A DNA stretch of 64,000 nt from Morganella morganii H1r. GTDB taxonomy: Bacteria > Pseudomonadota > Gammaproteobacteria > Enterobacterales > Enterobacteriaceae. Under the pieces are notes generated by a model. The model was not told where the DNA came from. It saw only the letters and a program-made list of their open reading frames with translations, and searched no databases. The stretch lies in NCBI RefSeq assembly GCF_000633515.1, contig NZ_AYMP01000018.1, positions 186,001 to 250,000 of the forward strand, written 5' to 3'. Made by a program: the position numbers and the translations under genes. Below are positions 22,017 through 31,945 of the stretch, one piece after another (positions within the stretch are counted from its first letter, which is position 1; every line of letters begins with the position of its first letter).

Positions 22017-23195
22017 ATGAGTGTCAGTGAGGAAACTCAGGCTGCCCAGCCCCCTGTCCGTAACAAAAAACGACAACGCCGTAATGCGCTGATGTTACTG
22101 ACATTACTGTTTGTATTACTGGGTGCGGCTTACACCGTTTACTGGTTTATGGTGCTCCGCCACCATGAATCGACCGATAATGCCTATGTCACCGGTAACC
22201 AGGTGATTGTGATGTCACAGGTATCCGGCAGTGTGACGACGGTCAGTGTGGATAACACCGATTATGTGACCGCCGGAACGCTGCTGGTTCAGCTGGATAA
22301 ACGGGATGCCGGTCTGGCGCTGGAAAAAGCACAGGTCGCGCTGGCAAACAGCGTCCGTCAGACACATCAGCAGATGATCAACAGCCGTCAGTTGCTGGCC
22401 GGTATCGACGTCCGCCGTTCAGAACTGACCCGCCTGCAGAACGATCTGCGCCGTCGCGAAGTGCTGGGCGCACAGAATGTGATCGGCAAAGAAGAACTTC
22501 AGCACGCCCGCGAAGCTGTGGTGAGCGCCAAAGCGCAGCTGGATGTTGCCACCGAGCAGTTTAATGCCAACAAAGCCGTGATCCTCGATACCCCGCTGAG
22601 CGAACAGCCTGCAGTGAAACAGGCCGCTACCGAAGTGCGCAACGCCTGGCTGGCACTGGCGCGGACCGATATCCGCAGCCCGGTAGACGGTTATGTCTCC
22701 CGGCGCAGCGTGCAGGTCGGCGCACAAATAACGCCTGCCACTCCGCTGATGGCCGTGGTTCCGGCCACCGGCATGTGGATTGACGCCAACTTTAAAGAAA
22801 CCCAGCTCAGCACCATGCGTATCGGGCAGCCTGCCAAAGTGATCACTGATTTCTACGGCGATAAAGTCGTCTTCACCGGTACCGTTACCGGGCTGGATAT
22901 GGGCACCGGCAGCGCCTTCTCCCTGCTGCCTGCACAGAATGCCAGCGGTAACTGGATTAAAGTCGTACAGCGCCTGCCGGTGCGTATCGCGCTGGATCCG
23001 GCACAGCTGGAACAATACCCGCTGCGTATCGGTCTTTCCGGTGATGTCACGGTGGACACGCAGAATACTGACGGCCCGGTGCTGTCGAAAAGCGTACGCT
23101 CCGATCCGGCCTATCATACCAGTGCCCTGAGCATTGATATGCAACCGGCGGATCAGATGATCACTGAGATTATCAGCCGCAATGCCGGTCAGTAA
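22017..23195 (+). CDS. emrA: EmrA, periplasmic adaptor of the EmrAB-TolC efflux pump
   Basis: EmrA links the inner-membrane transporter EmrB to TolC. It is a 392-residue HlyD/MFP-family protein: a cytoplasmic N-terminus, one membrane helix (about 28-48), a biotinyl-lipoyl-like beta region, a long alpha-hairpin (about 90-190) and beta-barrel domain (ARTDIRSPVDGYVSRRSVQVG). It starts at ATG 22017 after GGAGATAACTG; emrB follows 12 bases later. Confidence 0.94.
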   Translation: MSVSEETQAAQPPVRNKKRQRRNALMLLTLLFVLLGAAYTVYWFMVLRHHESTDNAYVTGNQVIVMSQVSGSVTTVSVDNTDYVTAGTLLVQLDKRDAGLALEKAQVALANSVRQTHQQMINSRQLLAGIDVRRSELTRLQNDLRRREVLGAQNVIGKEELQHAREAVVSAKAQLDVATEQFNANKAVILDTPLSEQPAVKQAATEVRNAWLALARTDIRSPVDGYVSRRSVQVGAQITPATPLMAVVPATGMWIDANFKETQLSTMRIGQPAKVITDFYGDKVVFTGTVTGLDMGTGSAFSLLPAQNASGNWIKVVQRLPVRIALDPAQLEQYPLRIGLSGDVTVDTQNTDGPVLSKSVRSDPAYHTSALSIDMQPADQMITEIISRNAGQ

Positions 23196-23207
23196 GGAGT
23201 CAGGGTT

Positions 23208-24740
23208 ATGCAGGCGCCACTGACCGGAGCAAGACTGGCCTGGATGACGATCGCCCTGTCACTGGCGACCTTTATGCAGGTGCTTGACTCCACTATCGCC
23301 AACGTGGCGATCCCGACAATCGCCGGTAACCTGGGTTCTTCTAACTCTCAGGGAACCTGGGTAATTACTTCATTCGGGGTGGCGAATGCCATCTCCATCC
23401 CGATCACCGGCTGGCTGGCCAAACGGATCGGCGAAGTGCGTCTGTTTATGTGGTCAACCGCGCTGTTTGCCATCTCCTCCTGGTTATGCGGTATTTCCAA
23501 CAGCCTCGGCATGCTGATTTTCTTCCGTGTGATCCAGGGTCTGGTGGCCGGGCCGCTGATCCCGCTGTCACAGAGTCTGCTGCTCAATAACTATCCGCCG
23601 GCGAAACGTACCATGGCACTGGCCCTCTGGTCAGTCACCATTGTTATCGCCCCGATCTGCGGGCCGATCCTCGGCGGCTATATCAGTGATAACTATCACT
23701 GGGGCTGGATTTTCTTCATTAACGTGCCGTTCGGGATTGTGATCATGATGCTGACCGCAAAAACCCTGGAAGGCCGGGAAACCAAAACGGAAATCCGTCC
23801 GATTGATACTGTCGGGCTGATCCTGCTGGTGGTGGGGGTTGGTTGCCTGCAGATTATGCTCGACCAGGGCAAGGAGCTGGACTGGTTTAACTCGACGGAG
23901 ATTATTGTCCTGACCGTGATAGCCGTGGTTGCCCTCGCCTTCCTGATCGTCTGGGAGCTGACGGACGACCACCCCGTGGTGGACTTGTCTCTGTTTAAGA
24001 GCCGCAACTTCACGATAGGCTGTCTCAGCCTCAGCCTGGCCTATATGCTCTATTTCGGCACCATTGTTCTGCTGCCTCAGCTGTTACAGGGGGTATTCGG
24101 CTACACTGCCACCTGGGCGGGGCTGGCTTCCGCGCCGGTCGGTATTCTGCCGCTGCTGATCACGCCGCTTATCGGTAAATATGCCCATAAAGTGGATTAC
24201 CGGATCATTGTGACATTCAGCTTCGTTATGTATACCGTCTGTTTCTACTGGCGGGCCTATACGTTTGAACCGGGCATGGACTTTGCCGCTGCAGCCTGGC
24301 CGCAGTTTGTGCAGGGGCTGGCGATCGCCTGTTTCTTTATGCCGCTGACCACCATTACCCTTTCCGGCCTGCCGCCGGAGAAAATGGCATCGGCATCCAG
24401 CCTGTCAAACTTTACGCGGACACTGGCCGGGGCTATCGGGACATCGATCACCACCACGCTGTGGACACAGCGGGAGTCCATGCATCACGCCAATTTTGCT
24501 GAGCATATCAACCCGTTCAGCCCGGATACCCAGCAGATGTACCATACGCTGGGTGAGATGGGGATGTCGCAGCAGCAATCATCGGCCTATATCGCCAAAG
24601 TGATCACCGACCAGGGGCTGATTATCTCTGCGAACGAGATTTTCTGGCTCTCTGCCGGTGTCTTCCTGGTACTGATGCTGCTGGTCTGGTTTGCCAAACC
24701 TCCGTTTACTGCCGGTGGCGGCGGTGGCGGCGCGCATTAA
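23208..24740 (+). CDS. emrB: EmrB, DHA2-family multidrug efflux transporter
   Basis: A 510-residue MFS transporter of the 14-helix DHA2 family that exports hydrophobic uncouplers and antibiotics with EmrA and TolC. Family motifs are present: LDSTIANVAIPTIAG at the first helix, GWLAKRIGEVRLF in the helix 2-3 loop, and the antiporter motif C region GPILGGYISD. The C-terminus ends in a glycine run (GGGGGGAH). It shares an operon with emrA and is followed by a terminator at 24751. Confidence 0.95.
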   Translation: MQAPLTGARLAWMTIALSLATFMQVLDSTIANVAIPTIAGNLGSSNSQGTWVITSFGVANAISIPITGWLAKRIGEVRLFMWSTALFAISSWLCGISNSLGMLIFFRVIQGLVAGPLIPLSQSLLLNNYPPAKRTMALALWSVTIVIAPICGPILGGYISDNYHWGWIFFINVPFGIVIMMLTAKTLEGRETKTEIRPIDTVGLILLVVGVGCLQIMLDQGKELDWFNSTEIIVLTVIAVVALAFLIVWELTDDHPVVDLSLFKSRNFTIGCLSLSLAYMLYFGTIVLLPQLLQGVFGYTATWAGLASAPVGILPLLITPLIGKYAHKVDYRIIVTFSFVMYTVCFYWRAYTFEPGMDFAAAAWPQFVQGLAIACFFMPLTTITLSGLPPEKMASASSLSNFTRTLAGAIGTSITTTLWTQRESMHHANFAEHINPFSPDTQQMYHTLGEMGMSQQQSSAYIAKVITDQGLIISANEIFWLSAGVFLVLMLLVWFAKPPFTAGGGGGGAH

Positions 24741-24750
24741 GTAAAAGCAT

Positions 24751-24777
24751 AAAGGCACTGCGGTGCCTTTATTTTTA
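24751..24777 (+). terminator. Rho-independent terminator after emrB
   Basis: AAAGGCAC (24751-24758) and GTGCCTTT (24763-24770) form an 8-base stem followed by ATTTTTATT. Confidence 0.9.
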
Positions 24778-25068
24778 TTGATATTTTTAATATAAAAAAC
24801 AAAATACATTCATCCAAAAATTAATTAAACAATAATAAAACACAACTATTATTAATAGAATAATCCCTTGCTATTAAAACCATTAAATTGCTATTCTTAT
24901 TTTACCGCAGCACAATGTCATTATCTGCTGCACTAGTAATATAACGTATGATTATTAATATTATATTCACAAGGAAGTGTGACCATGATTTAGCATCATT
25001 AATACTGTTTGCCATCATTTTTATTTTTTAATGCACATTTTTGCACCATGCTCCGGCATGGTTTTTTT
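24778..25068 (+). ncRNA. Possible small RNA or leader ending in an orphan terminator
   Basis: AT-rich DNA without a gene longer than two codons. It ends in a clear terminator: CCATGC (25046-25051), TCCG loop, GCATGG (25056-25061) and seven Ts to 25068. A terminator with no gene ahead of it suggests a small transcript starting within 24850-24980, or an attenuator ahead of the next gene. A ribosome site (AAGGAAG) precedes a two-codon frame ATG-ATT-TAG at 24985-24993. No known sRNA family was recognised. Confidence 0.35.
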
Positions 25069-25161
25069 ATAATATTAATATCTGATACTAATAGCAACCA
25101 TCCCCGCACAGCCGTTATGATTGGCACGCTGACAGACAGGTGAACAAACTGCAGGATATCC

Positions 25162-25632
25162 ATGAGCGCATTGTTAGATAAATTCATAAATCTCTGTAAT
25201 ATACCCAAGTGGGATATTCACAACTATCTTCCCGGTAATCAGAATAAACAGCATGATACGATCCTGACGGATTATCATCTGACAAAAATTGCTGAGCATT
25301 ATTATTTTCGTCATAATATAACGAGAGATATTTATTTGTGCCTGCGTGGTGATGTCTATTTCTATATTCTGACTGAATATATCGATCAGGTGAACTGTGT
25401 ATTACCCTTATCACCGACAAATAATCTTCAGCATTATATTTCAGAAAAAACATTCATGAACATCATTAATAATAAAGGTGATGTGCTGATGGCCGGAAAA
25501 CTGTCCGTAGATGACGGACGGATCAAATGCTGGCGACCTTTTGACAGCTTTACCGGTGAACCCGGCAGATATCAGCGGGCACTGGACTCAGACGCTATCA
25601 AAAACCTGCTGACACTCCATCTTATCAATTAA
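25162..25632 (+). CDS. Hypothetical protein, 156 residues
   Basis: Not recognised. The frame is clean, begins at ATG 25162 (MSALLDKFINLCNIPKW), and ends at TAA 25632 within a terminator. The protein is soluble, with no signal peptide or membrane helix; it is rich in Tyr, Asn, Ile and His in the first two thirds (AEHYYFRHNITRDIYLCLRGD). Codon use is AT-rich compared with emrB and patZ around it. It separates the emr block from the yfiF block, where E. coli has other genes, so it is likely an acquired gene. Confidence 0.6.
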   Translation: MSALLDKFINLCNIPKWDIHNYLPGNQNKQHDTILTDYHLTKIAEHYYFRHNITRDIYLCLRGDVYFYILTEYIDQVNCVLPLSPTNNLQHYISEKTFMNIINNKGDVLMAGKLSVDDGRIKCWRPFDSFTGEPGRYQRALDSDAIKNLLTLHLIN

Positions 25633-25633
25633 A

Positions 25634-25655
25634 AAACCCGGCGAATGCCGGGTTT
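25634..25655. terminator. Bidirectional terminator between the 156-residue gene and yfiF
   Basis: AAACCCGGC (25634-25642) pairs with GCCGGGTTT (25647-25655). The A run at 25631-25636 gives a U tract for the minus strand (yfiF); the TTT end serves the plus strand. It starts just after the plus-strand stop codon. Confidence 0.88.
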
Positions 25656-25677
25656 CATTCATCATAATCAGCCGGTA

Positions 25678-26766
25678 TCAGCTGACTTTATTCTGCTGCC
25701 ACCAGCGTGCCAGGATAATCCCGGTCGCAACGGACACGTTCAGGCTTTCCACATTACCGGTACCGCCGACGGACAGGCGCATATCACCGCCTTCCCAGAC
25801 TGCGTCACTCAGGCCGTCACTCTCTTCACCCAGTACCAGTACCATTTTTGCAGGCAGTGTGGCTTTCGCCAGATCAGTGCTGCCTTTGTGGCTGGAGGTG
25901 GTGACGATGGCGTACCCTTTTTTGCGGAATAAATCCAGCGTATCAGTCAGACCATCGGCATCAATCCCGACCAGATGCTCGGCACCGCCTTCCGCTGTGC
26001 GGACAGCCGCACCGGATTCCAGCACAGAGGCATCCTGGAGGATCACACCGTTGACACCGAAGTGAGCGCAGCTGCGCATAATACCGCCGAGATTATGCGG
26101 GTTACCGACGTTTTCCAGCGCCAGCACGCAATCCTGCTCACCGGCGGTTTCCAGATAGGTCTCCGCACTCACACCGCCGCGTTTTTTAATCAGGAAACAG
26201 ACACCGCCGTGATGCTCGGTACCGGATGCTTTGGCCAGCTCTTCCTCATCAACCACATGATAAGCTTTGCGGTTTGCCGCCAGCCATTTCAGGGCATCAC
26301 GGAAACGCGGTGTCACTGACTGAACAAACCAGGCGCGCACAATGCGCTCCGGACGGCTGCGGAACATGGCCTGACAGGCATTTTCCCCGTAAATACGGGT
26401 TTCTTCCTGACGCTGACGGCGCAGCTGCGCCGGGTCGATCTGGCTTTTGCCGCTGATACCACCGTGATCCGGGATCAGCCCCTCTCCGTCTTCTGACGGC
26501 TGGCGGGACACGGTTTTCCACGGTGAACGATCGTCACCGGAATAACTTCCCTGACCTCTGCGTTCGCCGCGATCACTGCGGTCACTGCGTTCTCCGCGAT
26601 TGCTGCGTTCATTGCGATCCCCGCGCGGGCCGCGGCTGTTGCGGTCACCGCGATCCGGGCCCCGTCCGCCGCGTCTGTCTGATTTTTTCTGATCGTCCTG
26701 TTTGTCCTCACTGCGGACATACATGACTTTCACTTTGCCGTTTTTACCATTTAAAGAGTCGTTCAT
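25678..26766 (-). CDS. yfiF: YfiF, SpoU-family tRNA/rRNA 2'-O-methyltransferase-like protein
   Basis: A 362-residue protein with a disordered basic N-terminal region and a C-terminal SPOUT methyltransferase fold. Residues about 15-75 form a run of Arg, Asp, Gly, Asn and Ser (units such as RGDRN, RSDRGER); then an RNA-binding substrate domain ([18 protein letters not shown]) and the SpoU motifs ([43 protein letters not shown], each near residues 205-355). The substrate of YfiF is not established. The frame opens at 26784, but [19 protein letters not shown] at 26766 matches the E. coli start and has GGGAGAAAC ahead of it. Confidence 0.9.
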   Translation of the reverse strand: MNDSLNGKNGKVKVMYVRSEDKQDDQKKSDRRGGRGPDRGDRNSRGPRGDRNERSNRGERSDRSDRGERRGQGSYSGDDRSPWKTVSRQPSEDGEGLIPDHGGISGKSQIDPAQLRRQRQEETRIYGENACQAMFRSRPERIVRAWFVQSVTPRFRDALKWLAANRKAYHVVDEEELAKASGTEHHGGVCFLIKKRGGVSAETYLETAGEQDCVLALENVGNPHNLGGIMRSCAHFGVNGVILQDASVLESGAAVRTAEGGAEHLVGIDADGLTDTLDLFRKKGYAIVTTSSHKGSTDLAKATLPAKMVLVLGEESDGLSDAVWEGGDMRLSVGGTGNVESLNVSVATGIILARWWQQNKVS

Positions 26767-26947
26767 GTGTTTCTCCCACGCCATTTCCGGGGGCGAAGAT
26801 TACCCGATATCGTCCGGACCTGCCGGTTATGATCACCGGCCGCCCCCGCCGGAGGCACTGAACTCAGGCGCCCCCGCGAAAAATCATGCTATTGTGCAGC
26901 GTTAACAGTACAATGCATACTGTTTTTTGTGAAACCAGCCGATAAAA

Positions 26948-27652
26948 ATGAAGACCAATTCTGTTTACCAGTTACGCCAGCGGCGTCTGGCACAATCCAC
27001 CCGCGTTTTCCGTGCCCGGGGATGCCGTGTAGTCCGTTGTCATTACTGCTTATTACCCGAAAAAAACTGTCTGTGCGACACCATACAGACCTGGGATGCG
27101 CGCAGTCAGTTCTGCCTGCTGATGTATGATACCGAGCCGCTCAAACCCAGCAATACCGGGAAGCTGATCGCCGATGTTCTGCCGGACACTCAGGCCTTTC
27201 TGTGGTCGCGCACCGAACCGGACGAGGCTCTGCTCGCGCTCCTGAAAGATGACACCCGCCAGCCATACCTGATTTTCCCTCAGGCGTATGCCACACCGCC
27301 GCGTCAGGTGTTCAGTGATGTGCCGGAAAAGACAAAGCCGCCGCTGTTTATTCTGCTCGACGGCACCTGGCCGGAAGCACGCAAAATGTTCCGTAAAAGC
27401 CCGTATCTCGATAACATCCCGCTGCTCTCCATCAACGATCTGGCGCAGAAAGATTATCTGCTGCGGGTTGCGGCACGGGAAGATCAGCACTGTACCGCCG
27501 AAGTGGCCGCTGCGGCACTGATGATGGCGGGTGATACCGCAGCCGGAAAACAGCTTCTGGATCACTTCACCTGCTTCCGCCGTCAGTATTTGAAGGGTAA
27601 GTCACATCTTCCGGTGGCACAAATCAGAGCAGAGGAGCTGCTTTTAGGCTAA
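26948..27652 (+). CDS. tapT: tRNA-uridine aminocarboxypropyltransferase TapT (YfiP)
   Basis: TapT adds the 3-amino-3-carboxypropyl group of SAM to uridine 47 (acp3U47) in tRNA. It is a DTW-domain protein with zinc-type cysteines near the N-terminus (CHYCLLPEKNCLC) and the signature DGTWPEARKM in the middle. At 234 residues it matches E. coli YfiP (about 232). It is divergent from yfiF across 181 bases and lies 37 bases ahead of patZ, likely one transcript. Confidence 0.92.
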   Translation: MKTNSVYQLRQRRLAQSTRVFRARGCRVVRCHYCLLPEKNCLCDTIQTWDARSQFCLLMYDTEPLKPSNTGKLIADVLPDTQAFLWSRTEPDEALLALLKDDTRQPYLIFPQAYATPPRQVFSDVPEKTKPPLFILLDGTWPEARKMFRKSPYLDNIPLLSINDLAQKDYLLRVAAREDQHCTAEVAAAALMMAGDTAAGKQLLDHFTCFRRQYLKGKSHLPVAQIRAEELLLG

Positions 27653-27689
27653 ATTAAAGCACACGGGAATCCGGTCTGAGGAGAACACC

Positions 27690-30347
27690 ATGAGTCAGCG
27701 CGGCCTTGAAGCATTACTCCGGCCTCAATCCATTGCGGTTATCGGTGCATCCGAAAAGCCCAACCGGGCGGGTTCCCGGATGATGAGCAATCTGCTCAGC
27801 GGCGGTTTTGCCGGGCCGGTTCTGCCGGTCACGCCGTCACGCCGCTCAGTGCAGGGGGTGCTGGCGTATCCGTCTGTCGCGGATCTGCCGCTGGTGCCGG
27901 ATCTGGCCATTATCTGCACCCACCCCAAACGTAATGTTGCCCTGCTGAATGAACTCGGTGAACTCGGTTGCCGTGCAGTGATTATTCTCTCCGCCCCGGC
28001 ATCACAGACGACTGAGCTGAAACAGACCTGTCAGCACTATAATATCCGCCTGCTCGGTCCGAACAGCCTGGGGTTACTTGCCCCCTGGCAGGGGCTGAAT
28101 GCCAGTTTTTCCCCGGTACCGGTGCTCAAAGGCAAACTGGCGTTTATTTCCCAGTCCGCCGCCGTTTCCAACACCATTCTGGACTGGGCGCAACAGCGGG
28201 AAACCGGTTTTTCCTACTTTATCGCACTCGGCAGCAGCGCGGATATTGATATCGACGATATGCTGGATTTCCTGGCCCGCGACAGCAAAACCAGTGCCAT
28301 TCTGCTCTACCTTGAGCATATTCATGATGCGCGGCGTTTTATGTCCGCCGCCCGCAGTGCCTCACGCAATAAACCGATCCTGGTGGTCAAAAGCGGCCGC
28401 ACGCAGCGCACGCAATTACTGGTCGGTGAAACGCCGAGCCTGGATATCGCCTACGATGCGGCGATCCAGCGCGCCGGTCTGCTGCGGGTACAGGATACCC
28501 ACGAAATGTTTTCCGCCGTGGAAACCCTGACCTTTATGAAGCCGCTGCGCGGTGAACGCCTCGCCATTATGAGCAACGGCGCGGCACCAGCGGCAATGGC
28601 ACTGGATGAACTGTTCCGCCGCCGGGGGAAAATTGCCGGTCTCAGCGACGAAAGCAGCGCCGCACTCGCGGCGGTACTGCCGGATGATTTTGTGATCAGT
28701 AATCCGCTGGATTTGCGTGATGATGCCACGGTGGATCGTTATATCGCCACCCTGAATATTCTGCTCGGCAGCCACGATCATGATGCCCTGCTGATCCTCC
28801 ACTCTCCGAGCGCCATTGCACCGGGCAAAGAAACCGCCGCCCGGATTATTGCCGCGATCGCGCAGCATCCGCGCAGCCGCTGGCTGACAATTTTCACCAA
28901 CTGGAGCGGCGAATACTCCTCACAGGAAGCCCGCCGCCTGTTCGGTGAGGCGGGGATCCCCACTTACCGCACACCGGAAGGTGCCGTGACCGCCTTTATG
29001 CATATGGTGGAATTCCGCCGCAACCAGAAACAGCTGGCAGAAACCCCCGCACTGTCCGAAGGACTGACCGCCAACCGGCAGCAGGCACATCACTGTATCG
29101 ACAGCGCCCTGCGCCGTCAGCATACTGTGCTGGATACTTATGAGGTTGAGCCGGTGCTGGAGGCTTACGGGCTGAATATTCTGCCGACCTGGATTGCCCA
29201 TTCTGCGGATGATGCCGTTACCATTGCCGAAACACTGGGTTACCCGGTGGCACTGAAACTGCGCTCACCGGATATCGCACATAAATCGGATGTCCAGGGT
29301 GTGATGCTTTATCTGCGGGATAAACAGGAAGTCGCCACCTCGGCGTCGGCGATTATTGACCGGGTGACACAAAACTTCCCCGATGCGCAAATAGACGGGC
29401 TGATTGTTCAGTCGATGGCGAACCGCGCCGGCGCACAGGAACTGCGGATTTCAGTGACCCAGGATACGGTTTTCGGCCCGGTGATTATGCTGGGGGATGC
29501 CAGCCGCCCGCGGGATGATGAGTCCCCTGCCGCCGTTGCCCTGCCGCCGCTCAATATGGCACTTGCCCGTTATCTGGTCATTCAGGCGGTTAAAAATAAC
29601 AAACTGGCGGCCGGCAGTGCCCTGAATCCGCTGGATATTGCAGGACTGAGCCGGGTACTGGTACAGGTGTCCAACCTGATTATTGACTGCCCGCAGGTGG
29701 TGGCTCTCGATTTGCACCCGCTGCTCGCCTCCGGCACGGAATTCACGGTCCTGGATGCCACCATGACACTGGCACCGGCTGCCGGTGATGGTCGTCAGCG
29801 TCTGGCCATCCGCCCGTATCCGGCTGAACTGGAAGAGAATTTTCAGTTAAAAGACGGCGCGGTTGTGCATGTCCGCCCTATCCTGCCGGAAGACGAACCC
29901 CTGCTGAAAGCCTTTATTGACCGCGTGACCAAAGAAGATCTTTATTACCGCTATTTCAGTGAGATCAGTGAATTTACCCATGACGACCTGGCAAAAATGA
30001 CCCAGATTGATTATGACCGCGAAATGGCCTTTGTGGCGGTGGACAGCGGCGGTCAGATTATCGGGGTTACCCGCGCGATGTCGGATCCGGATAACCGGGA
30101 AGCGGAATTTGCTGTACTGGTGCGGTCAGACATGAAAGGCAATACCCTGGGTTATCAGCTGATGTGCAAACTGCTCACCTATACAAAATCACGCGGTATC
30201 CTCCTGCTGACCGCCATCACCATGCCGGAGAACCGCAATATGATCCGACTGGCAAAAAAGCTCGGGTTTACTGTCGAAACGCAGTTTGAGGACGGTATCG
30301 TCAACCTGACACTTCACCTGAATTCTGAAATTTCCGCAGTGCAATAG
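27690..30347 (+). CDS. patZ: PatZ (Pka), protein lysine acetyltransferase
   Basis: PatZ acetylates lysines on acetyl-CoA synthetase and other proteins. The 885-residue protein has the expected layout: a CoA-binding and ligase-like half resembling ADP-forming acetyl-CoA synthetase (about 1-460; IAVIGASEKPNRAGSRM, LLGPNSLG, FISQSAAVSNTILDWA), an ATP-grasp region (about 480-690), and a C-terminal GNAT domain (about 710-880; AEFAVLVRSDMKGNTLGYQL). A strong ribosome site (GAGGAG) fixes the start. Cyclic-AMP control as in E. coli cannot be confirmed from sequence. Confidence 0.95.
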   Translation: MSQRGLEALLRPQSIAVIGASEKPNRAGSRMMSNLLSGGFAGPVLPVTPSRRSVQGVLAYPSVADLPLVPDLAIICTHPKRNVALLNELGELGCRAVIILSAPASQTTELKQTCQHYNIRLLGPNSLGLLAPWQGLNASFSPVPVLKGKLAFISQSAAVSNTILDWAQQRETGFSYFIALGSSADIDIDDMLDFLARDSKTSAILLYLEHIHDARRFMSAARSASRNKPILVVKSGRTQRTQLLVGETPSLDIAYDAAIQRAGLLRVQDTHEMFSAVETLTFMKPLRGERLAIMSNGAAPAAMALDELFRRRGKIAGLSDESSAALAAVLPDDFVISNPLDLRDDATVDRYIATLNILLGSHDHDALLILHSPSAIAPGKETAARIIAAIAQHPRSRWLTIFTNWSGEYSSQEARRLFGEAGIPTYRTPEGAVTAFMHMVEFRRNQKQLAETPALSEGLTANRQQAHHCIDSALRRQHTVLDTYEVEPVLEAYGLNILPTWIAHSADDAVTIAETLGYPVALKLRSPDIAHKSDVQGVMLYLRDKQEVATSASAIIDRVTQNFPDAQIDGLIVQSMANRAGAQELRISVTQDTVFGPVIMLGDASRPRDDESPAAVALPPLNMALARYLVIQAVKNNKLAAGSALNPLDIAGLSRVLVQVSNLIIDCPQVVALDLHPLLASGTEFTVLDATMTLAPAAGDGRQRLAIRPYPAELEENFQLKDGAVVHVRPILPEDEPLLKAFIDRVTKEDLYYRYFSEISEFTHDDLAKMTQIDYDREMAFVAVDSGGQIIGVTRAMSDPDNREAEFAVLVRSDMKGNTLGYQLMCKLLTYTKSRGILLLTAITMPENRNMIRLAKKLGFTVETQFEDGIVNLTLHLNSEISAVQ

Positions 30348-30531
30348 TCAAAAACGGACAACGTGATATATGGCACAGACTTAACCGTCACTTAAGCAGA
30401 AAGTGAATTGCTGCGCACAATCAGACAAACTGGTGATATAATGCTTTGATCTGTTCATCTTTTCATTACCGGCCCGGTACCTGTTTATTCCGTCACCGCC
30501 GCCTATAACTAAAGAGATAATTCGCACTGTG

Positions 30532-31890
30532 ATGTTGTCAAAATTCAAATCCGCGAAACACCAACAGCACCTTGCACAACTGCCGAAGTTAGCCCAGTCT
30601 GCGGATGATGTTGAAACGCTGTTCCATACCCGCGACTTTAAAGGCCGTCTGCTGGCAGAAATCGCCGGTGCAAAGAAAACCATTTATATTTCTGCGTTAT
30701 ATATTGAGCATGATGATGCAGGCCGGGATTTCCTTGACGCGCTGTATGCTGCCAAAAAAACCAATCCGGAACTGGATATCAAAGTCTTTGTTGACTGGCA
30801 CCGCGCACAGCGCGGGCGTATCGGTGCAGAAGCGAATGCCACCAATGCCGACTGGTATCATTCCGTTGCGGCATCTCACCCTGACCTGCTGATCCCTGTC
30901 TCCGGTGTGCCGGTAAATACCCGCGAAGCGCTGGGTGTTCTGCATCTGAAAGGTTTTATTATTGACGATACCGTTATTTACAGCGGTGCCAGCATCAATA
31001 ATGTCTATCTGTATCAGCATGATAAATACCGCTATGACCGTTACCACTTCCTGCGCAATCCGGAACTGGCGGCGGCAATGAAACTGTTTATTGATGAAAC
31101 GCTGCTGCCGGAACCGGCGGTACAGAAACTCGATACCGAAACCCGGGTGAAAACACCGGAGATCAAAAACCTGATCCGCGATTTCCGCCTGAAACTGCGC
31201 CATGCCGCATACCACTTCACCCCGCAGGCACTGCCTGATGATCAGCTGGCTGTTACTCCGCTGATTGGTCTCGGGAAAAAGAATATGCTCAATAACACCA
31301 TTGAGCACCTGATGTGTTCCGCACAGGAAAAAGTGGTTATCTGCACGCCGTATTTCAACCTGCCGTCAGCGCTGGTGCGCATTATCAGCCGCCTGCTGCG
31401 GGACGGAAAAAAAGTTGAAATTATTATCGGTGATAAAACCGCCAATGATTTCTATATTCCGCCGGAAGAGCCGTTCAAAATCATCGGCGGGCTGCCTTAT
31501 CTGTATGAAATCAATCTGCGCCGCTTTATGCAGCGTCTGCAGCGGTTCTCTGACAATGAGCAACTCACTATCCGTCTGTGGAAGGATGACGACAACACCT
31601 ATCACCTGAAAGGAATGTGGGTGGATAATCAGTGGCAGCTGATCACCGGTAATAACCTGAATCCGCGTGCCTGGGGGCTGGATCTGGAAAATGCGATCCT
31701 TATCCGTGACCCGAAACAGGAACTGCTCGCACAGCGTCAGGAAGAGCTGGCCAATATCCGCACCAACACCACGATTATCCGCAGCTACACTGAACTGGAT
31801 AATATCCGTGACTATCCGGTCAAGATCAAAAAACTGCTGCGCCGTCTGCGCCGTGTCCGTCTTGATCGCCTGATAAGCCGGATCCTCTGA
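30532..31890 (+). CDS. pssA: Phosphatidylserine synthase PssA
   Basis: PssA makes phosphatidylserine from CDP-diacylglycerol and serine, the first committed step to phosphatidylethanolamine, at the membrane surface. It is a phospholipase-D-superfamily enzyme with two HKD motifs (HLKGFIIDD near residue 140, HLKGMWVDNQ near 358) and a basic C-terminus (RRLRRVRLDRLISRIL) for membrane binding. ATG 30532 (MLSKFKSAKHQQHL) aligns with E. coli; a GTG directly before it is ignored. The length is 452 residues. Confidence 0.96.
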   Translation: MLSKFKSAKHQQHLAQLPKLAQSADDVETLFHTRDFKGRLLAEIAGAKKTIYISALYIEHDDAGRDFLDALYAAKKTNPELDIKVFVDWHRAQRGRIGAEANATNADWYHSVAASHPDLLIPVSGVPVNTREALGVLHLKGFIIDDTVIYSGASINNVYLYQHDKYRYDRYHFLRNPELAAAMKLFIDETLLPEPAVQKLDTETRVKTPEIKNLIRDFRLKLRHAAYHFTPQALPDDQLAVTPLIGLGKKNMLNNTIEHLMCSAQEKVVICTPYFNLPSALVRIISRLLRDGKKVEIIIGDKTANDFYIPPEEPFKIIGGLPYLYEINLRRFMQRLQRFSDNEQLTIRLWKDDDNTYHLKGMWVDNQWQLITGNNLNPRAWGLDLENAILIRDPKQELLAQRQEELANIRTNTTIIRSYTELDNIRDYPVKIKKLLRRLRRVRLDRLISRIL

Positions 31891-31898
31891 TATAAACG

Positions 31899-31923
31899 TC
31901 CCGGCACCCGCCGGGATTTTTTT
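31899..31923 (+). terminator. Rho-independent terminator after pssA
   Basis: TCCCGGC (31899-31905) pairs with GCCGGGA (31910-31916), followed by seven Ts. Confidence 0.9.
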
Positions 31924-31945
31924 ATCTGTTTCCCGGAGAACAATT

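Noticed and set aside
24985-24993. Two-codon frame with ribosome site as a real gene
   Set aside because: Too short to support; mentioned only as part of the possible RNA.
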